The notes below the pieces were generated by a model. It did not search any database and was not told the origin of the DNA. It saw only the letters and a program-made list of their open reading frames with translations. Positions 21,346-32,224 of a stretch of 64,000 bases of DNA are shown one piece after another (positions within the stretch are counted from its first letter, which is position 1; each line of letters opens with the position of its first letter). Origin of the DNA: Lepus europaeus (Eukaryota; Chordata; Mammalia; Lagomorpha; Leporidae); contig NC_084830.1 of assembly GCF_033115175.1 (NCBI RefSeq), positions 44,089,409-44,153,408 of the forward strand. Direction: 5' to 3'. A program made the position numbers and the translations under genes.

Positions 21346-21426
21346 GTTTTTCTGATGAAATACAAAAAGATGGGAGTGTGGTATGGAAATGAGAATGAGA
21401 GTAAGAGGTAAAAATGGGATACATGT

Positions 21427-21766
21427 TTTAAAGATTTACTTACTTGAAAGGCAGAGTTACAGAAAGAGGAGGAAAGACAGAAAGAGATCGAGAAAAAAAA
21501 ATCTTCCATCCACTGGTTCTCTCCCCAAATGGCTGCAACGACCAGGGCTGGGCTAGGCTCAAGTCAGGAGCCCAGAGCTGCTTCAGGGTCTCCAACATGG
21601 GTGTAGAGTCCAAGCACTTGGGTCATCTCCTGCTGCTTTCCCAGGTGCGTTAGCAGGGAGGAGGATTGGAAGTGGAGTGGCTTGGGCTCAAACTGGCGCC
21701 CATTTGGGATGCTGATGTTGATGTCCAGGGCAGGCTTAACCTGCTATGCCACAACGCCAGCACCAG
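21427..21766 (-). mobile_element. CSINE, full length
   Basis: Antisense copy with tail 'ttttaaagatttacttactt', body and a head ending acaacgccagcacc. Confidence 0.92.
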
Positions 21767-22003
21767 AATGGGATCGTTTCAAAGGCTCTTTCCAGTTTTA
21801 ACGTCTTAGTGATTTAGTGTATCGTTGTTGTTCTTGTTCTTGTTATTTCTGAACAGACCTTGGATCTTTAATAAATGCAAAAATGCATAGAATGCTTAAT
21901 AAATCTCTCTTCACAGAATTTGACTTTGTTTCAATAACACAAGATCTTTGTGAATGTAAAATAACAAAATTGAGGGGAAAATATAGTGGTTTAAAAACAA
22001 ATC

Positions 22004-22103
22004 TGACCAGCCTAGCCCCAGCTGTTGTAGGCATTTGGGGAATGAACCGGGGATGGGCGCTTTCTATCTCTGTCTCAAAAAAAAAAAAAAATAATAATAA
22101 TAA
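22004..22103 (+). mobile_element. CSINE, 3' end only
   Basis: 'accagcctagccccagctgt' to a poly-A and (AAT)n tail is the last ~100 bases of a sense C-repeat, a 5'-truncated insertion. Confidence 0.8.
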
Positions 22104-22789
22104 CGTAAGCTCATTACAGTGAAACTTAAAATAATGCAAAAAGACTAAGCTTGTCTAGACTGCTAATAGGCAAGATCAACTTAGGTTAATATTCATATTA
22201 TTCAACACTTTCTTCATTGTTCTAACCACCAAAAAAGCCCCGTACGACTGTACATCTTGGCGACTTCTAACGAAAACTAGCAAATTCGTTATGTCGTGGC
22301 TGTATGTGCTCATTCGAAAAATCATATGCACTAATTTAATCAACACACACACAAAATGGATGAGTGAGGGCGTCAAATTACAATAGGGTGAGTTCTGCTG
22401 GGAGCAGGTTTGGGGGAAAGGCCAGAAGAAGGATAGCCACTAGTCTTTTCTAGGCACCTGAAGTTGTGATAAGCTTGCCAGCTCATCCATCTGGCCAGAG
22501 AGCAATACCCCGGTGCACCGAATCTTGGTGCCGGGAGAGCTCTCACTACAGCAATTATTTTCTCTGTAATTAGACGTAATTATTGTGAAATGTAGCGAGG
22601 CGCACAATCAAAATCAAACCAGAATTTCCAGAAGTATCCTTAGTACTGAAGCTACAAATGTCAAATGGCTGGGAAAAAACATAACCAGTAATTATAAACA
22701 GAACTAGAGAAGGAAGCGTGGGCAGTTAGTAATACTTCAAAGGCCTTTGGGATGCACCCTTGGGAATCCAGAGAAATGAGTCCAATCAG
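22104..22789. other. SINE-free sequence upstream of the CpG island
   Basis: No CSINE and no gene. GC content rises towards the right. This is the proximal upstream region of the STK3 promoter. Confidence 0.55.
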
Positions 22790-22999
22790 ATGCGGGCAAG
22801 TGCAGAGAAGGCAGGAGGAGCGCAGCTCTGGCCCAGCTCAAAGGGACGCGCCCCGCACCTGCCCAGGGCGGCTCCGGGATCCCGCTAAGGCCTCATCCGG
22901 GTGCTCTCCCACTACCACCTCCGTCTTTCCCTCTCCGAGGCCACGGCCCGCCCCTTCCTCCGCCCTCGTCTCCACCTCCTCCCCACCTCCACGGCGCCT

Positions 23000-23104
23000 G
23001 GCTCCGCCCACCCACCCTGAGCTGAGCCGCGGCCGGCCCCGCCCACCCAGCGCGGCGCCAGGCTCCGCCCACCCCCGCCCGGCCGCGGCCGGCTCCGCCC
23101 ACCC
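23000..23104 (+). promoter_or_regulatory. Array of four GC-box-like motifs
   Basis: The motif ggctccgcccaccc occurs at 23000, 23061 and 23091, with variant ggccccgcccaccc at 23035. Each holds an antisense GC box (Sp1/KLF-like; an EGR-like reading is also possible). Spacings are 35, 26 and 30 bases. Confidence 0.75.
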
Positions 23105-23150
23105 AGGGCGCTGGGCTCTACCCGCCGGCTGAGGGCCGCTGCCGGCGGCC

Positions 23151-23167
23151 GAGGGGCGGGGCGGGCC
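23151..23167 (+). promoter_or_regulatory. Double GC box near probable TSS
   Basis: gaggggcggggcgggcc contains two overlapping GGGCGG cores about 180-195 bases before the start codon. Typical of Sp1-driven TATA-less promoters. Confidence 0.7.
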
Positions 23168-23345
23168 GGGAGGAGCCGCGCTCCGGAGCGGGAGGGAGAT
23201 CCGCCGTGGAGTTACGGGAAAGTTGGTCCGAGTTCCCGGAGTTTTTCCCTGTGGTTCCCTGGGGCTCGGTCTGCCGGCACCCCGGCCCCATTCCTGCCTC
23301 TGGCCTTCGCGGTCCATCGGGTCCCTCTTTCTGCCCCCGGCCGCC

Positions 23346-23371
23346 ATGGAGCAGCCGCCGGCGCCCAAGAG
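23346..23371 (+). CDS. STK3: STK3 (MST2) exon 1, coding part
   Basis: STK3 is a cytoplasmic Ste20-family serine/threonine kinase of the Hippo pathway: with SAV1 it activates LATS kinases and restrains YAP/TAZ, and caspase cleavage also makes it pro-apoptotic. Only its extreme N-terminus is here: eight codons, MEQPPAPK, then AG as the first two bases of the next codon, which any pyrimidine completes to serine. This gives MEQPPAPKS, the known STK3 start; the paralog STK4 begins differently. The ATG has a strong Kozak context (gccgccatgg). A donor GTAACG follows at 23372. Kinase domain, linker and SARAH domain exons lie beyond the window. The main doubt is the shortness of the match, offset by exact residues, exon phase, Kozak context and CpG island. 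Confidence 0.88.
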
Positions 23372-23377
23372 GTAACG
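23370..23377 (+). other. STK3: 5' splice donor of STK3 exon 1
   Basis: AG|GTAACG fits the donor consensus. The intron interrupts a codon after its second base (phase 2). Confidence 0.85.
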
Positions 23378-23663
23378 AGCACCAGGAGCGGGCAGCCCGA
23401 GGGGAGCGGCGGCCGCAGGGCGGAGGCGGCTAGGCCGGGGCTCTGCCGCGACCCTCTCTCCGCCTCGCCGGGACCCGAGCCGGGCGCGCCGAGGGTCGGG
23501 AGGCAGGTCCGAGTGCCCGGCGCCATCTGTCCGCGGGGCGACTGGGCCTGCGGGGAGCCGGAGCCCGCCCCGGGCCGTGGGGCCTGGCGCGCGTGGGGAG
23601 TGGGGTGGGCAGCGCCGGGCTCCCCGGGGCCGGGCAGGGTTTTCCCCTCGTGGCAAGTTCACG

Positions 23664-24904
23664 CAGCCTGGAAGCCCTAAAACTAGGAAATTATGTACAA
23701 TGATTTACAACCACGTAGGCTCTCTTGTCAAAAGTATTTTTCATAATATTGTTCCCTCCCCCATCCTCTTTGAGAAAAGGCGGGTTGTTTATTTACAGTT
23801 AAGGAATTAAATATTAATAGCCACAGAGTTTGTAAAACTTACTGTGAGCATGCTGTACTGACAGGTGTTCCTCCTCCCCCTCCCCCTCCCCCTCAAGTTC
23901 AGAAGTATTTGTGGAGGCAAGACAGTAGAAATCTTAGAACCCTCCTCCATCGACTTTTGCATGTATAAATAGTGATGCTCTGGTATGGTATTCATCGTTA
24001 TTTGATCTTTGATAGATTAGCAGTGTATGTGTACAGAGTAGATGTGTTAAGTATTTGCATTGATCTTAGGAAGCTAAAGCAAGGTTATTCATTGATGCAG
24101 GTTCATAATGTGCATTTTCACCTTAAGAGCGAATCAGCTAATTGATGTTGGATAACACATTTAACCTCAGTCTTGTTTTTTTTTTTAATTTATAAAAAAT
24201 AAGGGCACTTCTCTCTCTCCCGGGGGGAGCTGTTGTGTCGATTAAAGAGTTCATGTGCTTTGATACCTAGAGATCTTTAGATGAAAGGTGGAATAATTAA
24301 AAAGGTGGGAGCTTTGGGAGCTGTTGAGAGTTGTGAGACTAGAGACCTGTGTGGCCTGGAAACCATCTGTGCAGGGCGTGGGGATGGGGATGGGTGTGTC
24401 CTAGAGGGATTTTTCAAAAGGGCTATCAGCTAGGAGAGCCCAAGGTAACTGATAAATTATTCTCTAGAATTTTCTGGGGTGTCTGTATTCTAGTACTCAC
24501 TGGGCACTCCCTTTGCTACTACAGAAAGAATTGGGCACTTTTTCTTTCCTGTGTTGGAAGGACTGTAAGTGGGACACCTCTGAGGTCATGCCAGAGGCCA
24601 ACTTGAAAGACTTTGAATTGAAGCATCGGCTCTGTCTGTTGATTATTTCTGCTGTCAGTTCTCCCGGTTGCATTATAGGTGTAAGAGAATCGGTGGCCTT
24701 GCAGAGACACTAGACAATCTGGAAGAGTCTGGGGGAGGTGTGGGTGGTGGTGCCATGGTGATTTATACTTTTCAAAGTGGTGGTTGCACATTAGCAGACT
24801 TATTTTTAGCTCTTTTCAGAGAGACTTATTTTGATGCAGGAAGGCATTTCTGAAGAGCAAAAGATGCGTGAAATGAACCCTTTATATTTAAATATCTCAA
24901 GATT
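23664..24904. other. 5' intronic sequence, SINE-free
   Basis: No exon recognised. A (CCCCCT)n-like pyrimidine run lies at 23872-23893. No CSINE for over 2 kb downstream of the exon. Confidence 0.55.
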
Positions 24905-25045
24905 TTTTCACGGCATTTTCCTATCCATAATATTTAATCCTCACACCAACCCTGTGGAGAATTTGGATTAGAGGCATGAATCCTGTTTTATAGATGAGGA
25001 CATTGAGAGAGTTTGCCACAGGGAAAGAAGGCTATGCAGGAATTA
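24905..25045 (+). mobile_element. MIR fragment, sense
   Basis: 'atttaatcctcacaccaacc', then 'ttttatagatgaggacattg', follow the MIR core order. Confidence 0.75.
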
Positions 25046-25140
25046 CAGTGTATATTTGTGTTACTCCCTTGATCATTGCCTTCTAGTAATAGAATATAGC
25101 TACTATTTTTGAGATCATAATATTCACCAGGAAATTTATA

Positions 25141-25331
25141 CAGTCAAGCATTGCTTAATGACAAGGAGAGTTCTGAGATATGTGTCACCAGGCAATTACA
25201 CAGTCATGTGAACACCATACAGTATACTTAATTAAACTGAGACAACTATGATGGATGATATATGGCTAGGTGATGTCATCTTTTGGGACCATCTTCATAT
25301 GTGATCTGTCATAGACATGAGGTTCATGACT
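25141..25331. mobile_element. Short DNA transposon relic with cagtca termini
   Basis: Starts cagtcaagcattgcttaatg and ends in an inverted counterpart (ggttcatgacta). TA-rich flanks on both sides are compatible with a TA target duplication (Tc1/mariner-like). Family not assigned. Confidence 0.6.
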
Positions 25332-25421
25332 ATATATACATTCTTTTATTTAGTGATCGTTAGAAATAGTAATCCTGGCTCCACCTCTTAGTATACTAGT
25401 ATGTTCTTTTTTATTTTTATT

Positions 25422-25741
25422 TTTTGAAAAAATTTTTTTTTTATTTGACAGAGTTAGACAGTGAGAGAGAGACAGAGAGAAAGGTCTTCCTTCTGTTGGT
25501 TCACTCTCTAAATGGCCGCTATGGCCAACGTTGTGCTGATCTGAAGCCAGGAGCCAGGTGCTTCCTCCTTGTCTCCCATGCGGGTGCAGGCACCTAAGCA
25601 CTTGGGCCATCCTCCAGTGCTCTCCTGGGCCACAGCAGAGAGCTGGACTGGAAGAGGAGCAGCCGGGACTAGAACCCAGCACTCATATGGGATGCCCGTG
25701 CCGCAGGCGGAGGATTAGCCAAGTAAGCCATGGCGCTGGCC
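25422..25741 (-). mobile_element. CSINE, full length, intermediate type
   Basis: Tail with an 'atttgacagagttagacagt' block, body 'caggtgcttcctccttgtct' and a head ending atggcgctggcc. It shares the GACAGAGTTAGACAGTG tail region of the young type but lacks the extra head block. Confidence 0.93.
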
Positions 25742-25750
25742 TCTTTTTTA

Positions 25751-26063
25751 TTTCTTAAAGATTTATTTTTATTTATTTGAAAGACAAAGTTACAGAGAGA
25801 AAGGAAGATACATAGAGATCTTCCATCTGCTGGTTCACTCTCCAAATGGCCACAATGGCTGGGACTAAGCCAGGCAGAAACCAGGAGGCAAGATGATCTT
25901 CTGGGTCTCCCACGTGGGTGCAGGGTCCCAAATACTTGGGCCATCTTCCGCTGCTTTCTCCGGCACATTAGCAGGGAGCTGGATCGGAAATGGAGCAGCC
26001 AGGACTCGAACTGGTGCCCATATGGGATTCTGGTGTCACAGGCAGCAGTGCTACAATACCAGT
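25751..26063 (-). mobile_element. CSINE, full length
   Basis: Antisense copy beginning tttcttaaagatttattttt, with B-box 'ggactcgaactgg' and a diverged head. It directly follows the previous SINE. Confidence 0.9.
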
Positions 26064-26084
26064 CTACTAGTTTTAAATCTGAAT

Positions 26085-26290
26085 TTCTTCGTCTGTAAAA
26101 TGTATTGCGTGGATTAAGTGGGGTCATGTGTTGTAAAGCACTGAGCATAGAGCTCCATAATGTGTTGAGTAATGTTAATTATGGTTAAATTATGTTTTCC
26201 TTATTAATGTGGCTCGGAAAAGTTAAATAACTTGATCAAGTGGAGTAGAGACCAGAACCCTGGGTCTGACTGGCTGTGAAGGCTGTGCGG
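26085..26290. mobile_element. MIR-like fragments
   Basis: 'aatttcttcgtctgtaaaat' and 'gtaaagcactgagcatagag' are antisense MIR text. 'aaaagttaaataacttgatc' further on resembles the sense core. Probably two overlapping relics. Confidence 0.5.
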
Positions 26291-28142
26291 CCTCTCATTC
26301 TGTACAGAGATTCAGCTATTCTGAACATGGGATGTTAGCATTCCATGACAGTGGTCGTGCTTGTCTGTAAACCCCTGGTCCCTTTTGCTTCTTCTCTTCT
26401 TAATCTCTCTATCGTTTAGCCTTTTTGCCTTGAGTGGCACTTCCTCTGTGCTCAGACCCTATCGCATGGTCACGTCTGTGTTGCTGATGTTCAAGATCAT
26501 GTGGCCACTGTTGCTGCTCATTTGGCATTTTGATTATTTCATGTAGTTCTACTCTTTTGATATCCATTTAATTTGTCACTAGGTCCTACCAGATGTTCCA
26601 TTAAAAAGCCCGTGGATTCCTTCACACACACGTACGCACACTCACACACTCCTTTTCATTTTTAAGATTACTGCTCCATTTTGGGGTTTTATGACCCACA
26701 GACTTGAATTGCAGCAGTAGTGCCTTCTAACTGGGCCCTGTAGTCCAGTGGTTTTAAAAATACTTTAACAGCGAAAGGGCTCTGGAGTAGAGGCTGGACA
26801 CTGAGACTTGGTTCCTACTCCGATGTTCCTTTCCCCCTTTGCTATCCTGTAAGAACCTCCTATTACTCCATAGAACAGGTTTATCTTGCTGACATCACTT
26901 CAGTCATTCTTCTGTTTTTAGGTTAGGAGCACACATGTCTGCTTAGCACCCAGGGCCTCCATCACTCGGTCTCTCCCTAACTCTATCTTCTGTTACTGTT
27001 CTCTGAGATGATCTGTCTTCATGAATTGTTTCCCTGTTGCGCTATATTTAGGTTGTAGGCTATGGCATCCCAACTTTGCGATTGTTTACTTTTTTCCTTT
27101 AGAAAAGTTCATGTTATTTTTTGCCTATAACCTATTATTTTATTCTTCCTTCAATCCCTGCTTCATAAAGTATGGTCTCTGAGTACCTTCTAGCCTGATA
27201 GTTTCTCTGCATTCCTAATATATGCAATTTGATATGCATATTCTTTTTATGACAAAATTATAGACATGCCAAAATAATGGAGACTAATGAGTATTTACAT
27301 GTCATCACAATGCTTCAGATATAAAATACTCCCAAAATATCTGCATATTACCAATACATACGTGTATCTCTTCGCAGTTGCATTCCCTTTTCATCCCTGG
27401 AAGGGTAATCATTTGCCTGAAGTGCCTATTAGTCCTTCTCATACACATCTGTGTTTTTAGTATACACCTGCACATCGTATTAGACCTGGGTGTTAGGTCC
27501 AGCTTTGTCCCTGACTTTGAAATTCACTTCTTTAAATATCATTCCTCTCTGAGAGTTGGAGATTCTAATGTGCACTGGGTTTAAAAATCACAACTCTGTA
27601 AGGCACCTCGTAGACTTTCCTTCACTGATTTGGTCTCCCTGACAAGGTGTGGTTAAACACTCATTGATTTCCTCTCCGCAGCTGGCCTTGCCAGTAGATG
27701 TGGTCACCCTTGTCACTGACTTGAGGTACCAGAATGACTTTTATGTTCCACAGACTTCCATTTAGGTCTGTCACAGAGGTCTGCAGACATCCTTATTAAA
27801 TGATTTATCTCTGGGAAGGAAAATCCACTAAATGGTATTAATTGCTTGCATTTTGGTAAGTCCAGTTGATCAAATTTCTTTGTAGGGAAACCACCAGATC
27901 AGGAAAAAATGACCACAGAATAGTTAAGATTTGATAGGTAGAATGGGAAATGACTGTGGGCTCTTCATTCATCAGATAGAACATTCCTAGAAGGTAGATG
28001 GGCTTTTTGAGAGGGAGGTGAACAGCATAAGACCTCTGGTTGTTGGGGAATATGGGTATTTATATTTGATACTTGTCAAAGAGAAGACAGAATATCTTGT
28101 TCTTCAACTAAATTATAGGATTAGTAGTTATTTCAATTTAAG
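26291..28142. other. Unique intronic sequence
   Basis: About 1.8 kb with no CSINE and no gene recognised. It contains a (CA)n-like stretch near 26623-26650. Confidence 0.5.
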
Positions 28143-28270
28143 GGGTAGTTATTTAGCCTAGCTGTTAAGATGCCAGTTAAGATGTCTGTGTCCCACATTG
28201 GAGGACCTGAGTTTGATTCCTGACCTTGGCTCCAGATTTTAGCTTCCTGCTAATGCAGACCATGTTGCTC
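28143..28270 (+). mobile_element. Old CSINE head, fused to inverted copy
   Basis: 'ggggtagttatttagcctag' to 'tttagcttcctgctaatgca' is the diverged 5' part of a sense C-repeat, which ends where an antisense one begins. Confidence 0.7.
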
Positions 28271-28276
28271 TTCCTT

Positions 28277-28430
28277 TGAGGGCACTTGGGGCATCTTCTG
28301 CTGCTTTTCCCAGGCACATTATCAGGGAGCTGGAGCAGAAGAGGAGCAGCCAGGACAGGAACCGGTGCCCACATGGGATGCTGGCGCTGCAGGTGGAGGA
28401 TTGACCAAGTGAGCCATGGCGCCAGCCCCT
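28277..28430 (-). mobile_element. CSINE head half, inverted against neighbour
   Basis: 'agggcacttggggcatcttc' through 'ggaaccggtgcccacatggg' to a head ending atggcgccagcccc. The tail half is absent, giving an inverted head-out pair with the preceding fragment. Confidence 0.85.
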
Positions 28431-29109
28431 CGTACAGATTTTTAACATTGATGCTGAGACTCAGTACAGTTATAAAACTGACATTTCATGAATACCATGT
28501 GTGATGTTTTCCAATGTTATTTCTGTCCTGTTTTATTTCATTAAAAAAATGCTAGTTGTGAGCCACCAAGTTATTTTCATGACCATTAATGAGTTGTAAC
28601 CTCATTAATATATATATGTGTATGTGTGTGTGTGTGTGTGTTAGTGACAGTCAGGAAACTGATTTCATTTCCATCTCCATCTTGATACTTAAAACAGGTA
28701 AAGCATTGTTAGAGGAGGCCAGGATGGTGTTACTGTAATAACCCATATATACAATAAACATATTAAGATTCTAGGAAGGGAAGATGAAAAGGAGAAAGCA
28801 GAAATGCATATTTTAAAGCTACTATATTTTGAACATTTTATATGTGTCCCAATTAAGTATGAGAAAATACAAACCAATGTCTGATAGAGTTTACCAAGGA
28901 AAGTGTATGCCACGAGGCACAGGCTCATCATTTGCCTTCTGGTGTGGACTGACCCAGTACACTGGAAACATCCAACTATAATTATAATGACCTCAGTTTC
29001 TGTCTCCCTGCCAGCTCCACCCTCTCTAACCACCCAAGGTTTTTATGTTTTTCTTCTAAAGAGAAAATTTATGCTATCTCATAGAAATTTTAATTTTTCT
29101 TACAACAGT
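28431..29109. other. Unique intronic sequence with (TG)n
   Basis: No gene. A (TG)n array at about 28616-28640 follows a (TA) stretch. Confidence 0.5.
28604..28641. repeat. (TA)n/(TG)n microsatellite
   Basis: TATATATATG leads into about ten TG units. Confidence 0.93.
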
Positions 29110-29222
29110 TTAAAATTTTTATTTGAAAGCCAGAGAGATAGAGAGTGTGCATCCATCTGCTGGTTCATTCCCCAAATACTTAGAACAGTTGCAGCTAAAC
29201 CAGGATGAAGCCAGGAACCTTG
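29110..29222 (-). mobile_element. CSINE, tail third only
   Basis: 'gtttaaaatttttatttgaa' to 'aaaccaggatgaagccagga', truncated before the B-box. Confidence 0.7.
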
Positions 29223-29225
29223 AGT

Positions 29226-29700
29226 TCATTTGTTTGCTGATTTACTCATACATTCAGAAATGATTAATTGACTGCCTTCCAATTTCCAGACGCTGAGTAC
29301 ATTGGTGAATGAAACAGGCAGGAGCTCTGCCATCATAGAGCATACACTCTACTTGGAGCTTGAGTAGCGTGTACTGATAGAGAAAAATGGTGCAACCTGC
29401 TTAACTGGAGCAGTTGGAGTAGGCTTCTCTTATAAGGTGATATTTAAGTTGAGACGTGACATTGAAAAATTACCATGAGTAGCAGGGATAAGTATTATTG
29501 GCCGAGGGAAAAGCTACGAGAAAGCCTGGAGGGGGAAAGAAGTTAGTGTATGGGAAGAATTGAAATGAGGCCATCTAGGCTGGGTGTTGAGTGGGAGTGA
29601 GTGGTTAGCTACAAGGTCAGAGAGATGGGCAGGGATTCAGTGATGGAGGCCATGAAAAGGAATTTGGAATTCATTCAGTGCAACTTAAAGGGTTTTAAGT
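29226..29700. mobile_element. Ancient interspersed repeat, unassigned
   Basis: 'aggcaggagctctgccatca' followed by 'aaggtgatatttaagttgag' and 'agaaagcctggagg' matches the order of a widespread ancient mammalian repeat. Family not determined. Confidence 0.4.
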
Positions 29701-29709
29701 CATTTATAT

Positions 29710-29812
29710 GGTTTTTTTTTTTTTTTTTGACAGGCAGAGTTAGACAGTTAGACAGTGAGAGAGAGAGACAGAGAGAAAGATCTTCCTTCCGTTGGTTCAC
29801 CCCCAAGTTTGG
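29710..29812 (-). mobile_element. Young-type CSINE, tail only
   Basis: T run, 'gacaggcagagttagacagt', GACAGAGAGAAAG and 'ccttccgttggttcaccccc'. Breaks off after about 100 bases at a run of G, so the tRNA-like head is lost. Confidence 0.82.
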
Positions 29813-30199
29813 GGGCTGTGACAGTATTTCATTGTTAGAGAGATGGTGGAGTCTGTGGAGGAGAGGAGTGGACAGATTTAAGTTCTGTTTTGGAGTTAGA
29901 CATCAAGGGCTTACTGATAGACTGGATCTGGGGAATGAGGTAGAAAAATCAATTCTGTCCCCCCCCCCCCCCCCCACGGTTTGAGTTTGAGCAGTGAGTG
30001 ATAAGGGAAGACTAAAAGAACAGAATTTGGTATTTATAGTCTCTTTCTTATAATTTCACATTCCCAGGAAAGTGAATCTGAGTGGGCCCAAATATGATAC
30101 TGGGTGCTTCCCTAAAAGAAGTGGGTGGGGAAGAAATGATGGGCACTGACTACTTTTTTAACCTCTTTTTTAAACCGGGTTACAAAATGATTTTGAAGT
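29813..30199. other. Unique sequence with poly-C
   Basis: No gene. A run of 17 C occurs at 29960-29976. Confidence 0.5.
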
Positions 30200-30465
30200 A
30201 CTCAGGTGTGCTGGCAATTTTTTTAAATCTTTTATTGCAAAATAAAACAGTCAAAACAAGTATAAGCCTTAGTGAATTATTGTAGGGTAGACACTTTTGT
30301 AGTCTCCAATCAGGTTATGAAATAGAACTTTGCCACATCCCGGGTCAGGCCCTTCTAAGTGTTCCATCCCAATCACAGTGGTCTTCCCCCGTAAGAAATC
30401 ATTATCCTGACTTTATAGTAATAACCTAACTGTGCATTGCTAGATACTCTGGGTGAGCCTTGCTG
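30200..30465 (-). mobile_element. Probable L1M 3' UTR, antisense
   Basis: 'cttttgtagtctccaatcag', 'aactttgccacatccc' and 'taagaaatcattatcctgac' are consistent with an antisense L1M 3' UTR, heavily decayed. Confidence 0.45.
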
Positions 30466-30467
30466 AT

Positions 30468-30777
30468 TTTTAAAGAAAAATTTATTTATTTGAAAGGCAG
30501 AGGGACAGAAAGAGAGGGAGAGACAGAGGAAGAAACCTTCCGTTTGCTGGTTCATTTCCTAAATGCCACAATATGGGCCAGGCTGAAGCAGGAGCCTGGA
30601 ACTCCATCTGGGTCTCCCATGTGGGTGGCAGGGGCCCAAGTACTAGGATCATCTTCCTCTGCTTTCCCAGGCACATTAGCAGGGAGCTGAATCAGAAGCA
30701 GACTCTAGATGGTGCTCCCATAAGGAATGCTGGCCGTTGCCAAGCAGTGATTTAACCTTATGTGCCATGCCAGCCCC
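30468..30777 (-). mobile_element. CSINE, full length, older
   Basis: Tail 'aaaaatttatttatttgaaa', body with 'cccatgtgggtggcaggggc' (the GTGGCAGG variant of old copies) and a head ending atgccagcccc. Confidence 0.9.
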
Positions 30778-30814
30778 CAACCTTGCTGGTTAAAATGTAG
30801 TTTATATAGAATTG

Positions 30815-31106
30815 TCCCTTGAGAGAGAGGGAGCAAGAGATTGATTTCCCATCTGCTGGTCCAATCCCCAAATGCCCATAACAACCAGGGCTGGACCAGG
30901 TTGAAGACAGGAGTCAGGAACTCAATCTGGGTCTCCCCGGTGGGCAGCAGGGACCCAACCACTTGAGCCACCACCTGCTACCACCCAGGGTGTGCGTTAA
31001 CAGGAAGCTGGAACTGGCAGCAGAGATAGGACTTGAACCCAGGCACTCCCGAATGTTGTGCTCATCCCAAGTGGCATATTAACTGCTGTGCCAAACACAC
31101 GCCCTA
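30815..31106 (-). mobile_element. CSINE, old copy
   Basis: Starts in the GA region, with B-box 'ggacttgaacccagg' and the old-type head 'gccaaacacacgccc'. Confidence 0.85.
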
Positions 31107-32222
31107 TCAGTTTTAACCTTTAGATTGGTCTTCTTTCTGTTTTCTCTTTCCTGTTGAAGCACCCAGGCTGTTTTGGAACTGTGGCTTCCCATACTCTGGA
31201 TTTTGTGATTACTTACTCAAGATGTGTTTCAATATGTTCCTTTGTTCTGTGTGTTTGCTACAAATGGGCAGCTGGATACAGGGATGTGTCAAACTCAAGT
31301 TCAGTCCCTCAGGCATTGTTATAGGTGGGGTTTGGCAAGACTCTGGGAATCTCTTATTATCAAATTTTCTTTTTTTGTAATGTTAGCAGCTGTAAGTGTT
31401 TAGTGCTTCATTCTGTTCATTGGGTATTGCAAAGTGGTGAAATTCTAAGTACATTATTTTATTTTCATTCATTAAGTGGAATGTTTTTATTAAGTCACTT
31501 CCCCTCATCTTGTTTGGTTAACCAGTGGTATCACTGATAAAACATGATAAATGCTTGATTCTTTTCTTTTATTTATAAGTTTTCAAGGTAATGAATGCAT
31601 TCCCTGTTTCCTCTAAAGGGGACCAGTTCTTTTCTTTTTTTTTTTTTTGCCTTTAGAGCTGAGGGATTTGAACATATTCATTGGATTTTAATCCATTGTA
31701 ATTCTGGTCCTGTCTCTGAAGCTTCCATCAGAAGACAAAATGATCCTAGTGGTCTTTGATAGCTTCCTTGCTCTCTGCTGTGATAAAATATTTGAGGCCC
31801 ATCTTGTCCATTTCCTGTCCCAGAGCTGGAATCAATAATTTCTCCAAAAAGCCTTAATTTCTTTTATTGAGAAATATGATTTCAGGACACTAACTTGGGC
31901 AATGATACCCTATTTGTTTTTCATACGAAAGATAGGGAAACTGATTCTTCAAACTGATTGTTTCATACTCTGGGATATTCTGTCAAAAAGCGTGATGGCA
32001 CTGGCATTCTTGGGCTCCTTTCTCTGGATTTTATCTCTACCACACCTTAGTTTCCTCAGACTGAGTCAGAAATTTGGTGTGTATAGAGTGAAATTATGAG
32101 ATTGAGACTTTTAGTATGAAATTTTATCCCACTCTAACTTTGCCCTTTGACCCAATATTATCTTGACAGCCAGCCTCACTTTCTCACCTCTTAATGTTTC
32201 AGATAACCTAGTGTTGTGTTTT
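31107..32222. other. Unique intronic sequence
   Basis: No exon, pseudogene or repeat recognised. AT-rich, with T run at 31636. Confidence 0.5.
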
Positions 32223-32224
32223 GT

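Larger units (their letters stand above)
22790..23660 (+). promoter_or_regulatory. STK3: CpG island promoter of STK3
   Basis: Sharp rise in G+C with abundant CpG in an otherwise CpG-poor window. No TATA box is evident. A CCAAT element (tccaatca, 22781-22788) lies at its left edge, and GC boxes cluster at 23000-23100 and 23151-23167. Transcription probably starts in a diffuse zone between roughly 23150 and 23250, giving a short GC-rich 5' UTR. Such islands mark housekeeping or broadly expressed genes, consistent with STK3. Confidence 0.88.

Noticed and set aside
1..22100. OSR2 or another neighbour upstream of STK3
   Set aside because: No coding exon or second CpG island is visible to the left of the promoter.
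23206..23433. Sense open frame overlapping STK3 exon 1 in another frame
   Set aside because: Starts at GTG, not ATG, runs through the splice donor and matches nothing. The Kozak ATG at 23346 explains the exon.
22838..23662. 274-codon antisense open frame through the CpG island
   Set aside because: GC-rich DNA lacks stop codons by composition. The translation is low-complexity (Arg/Gly/Pro/Ala) with no family resemblance, and it overlaps the STK3 exon and promoter.
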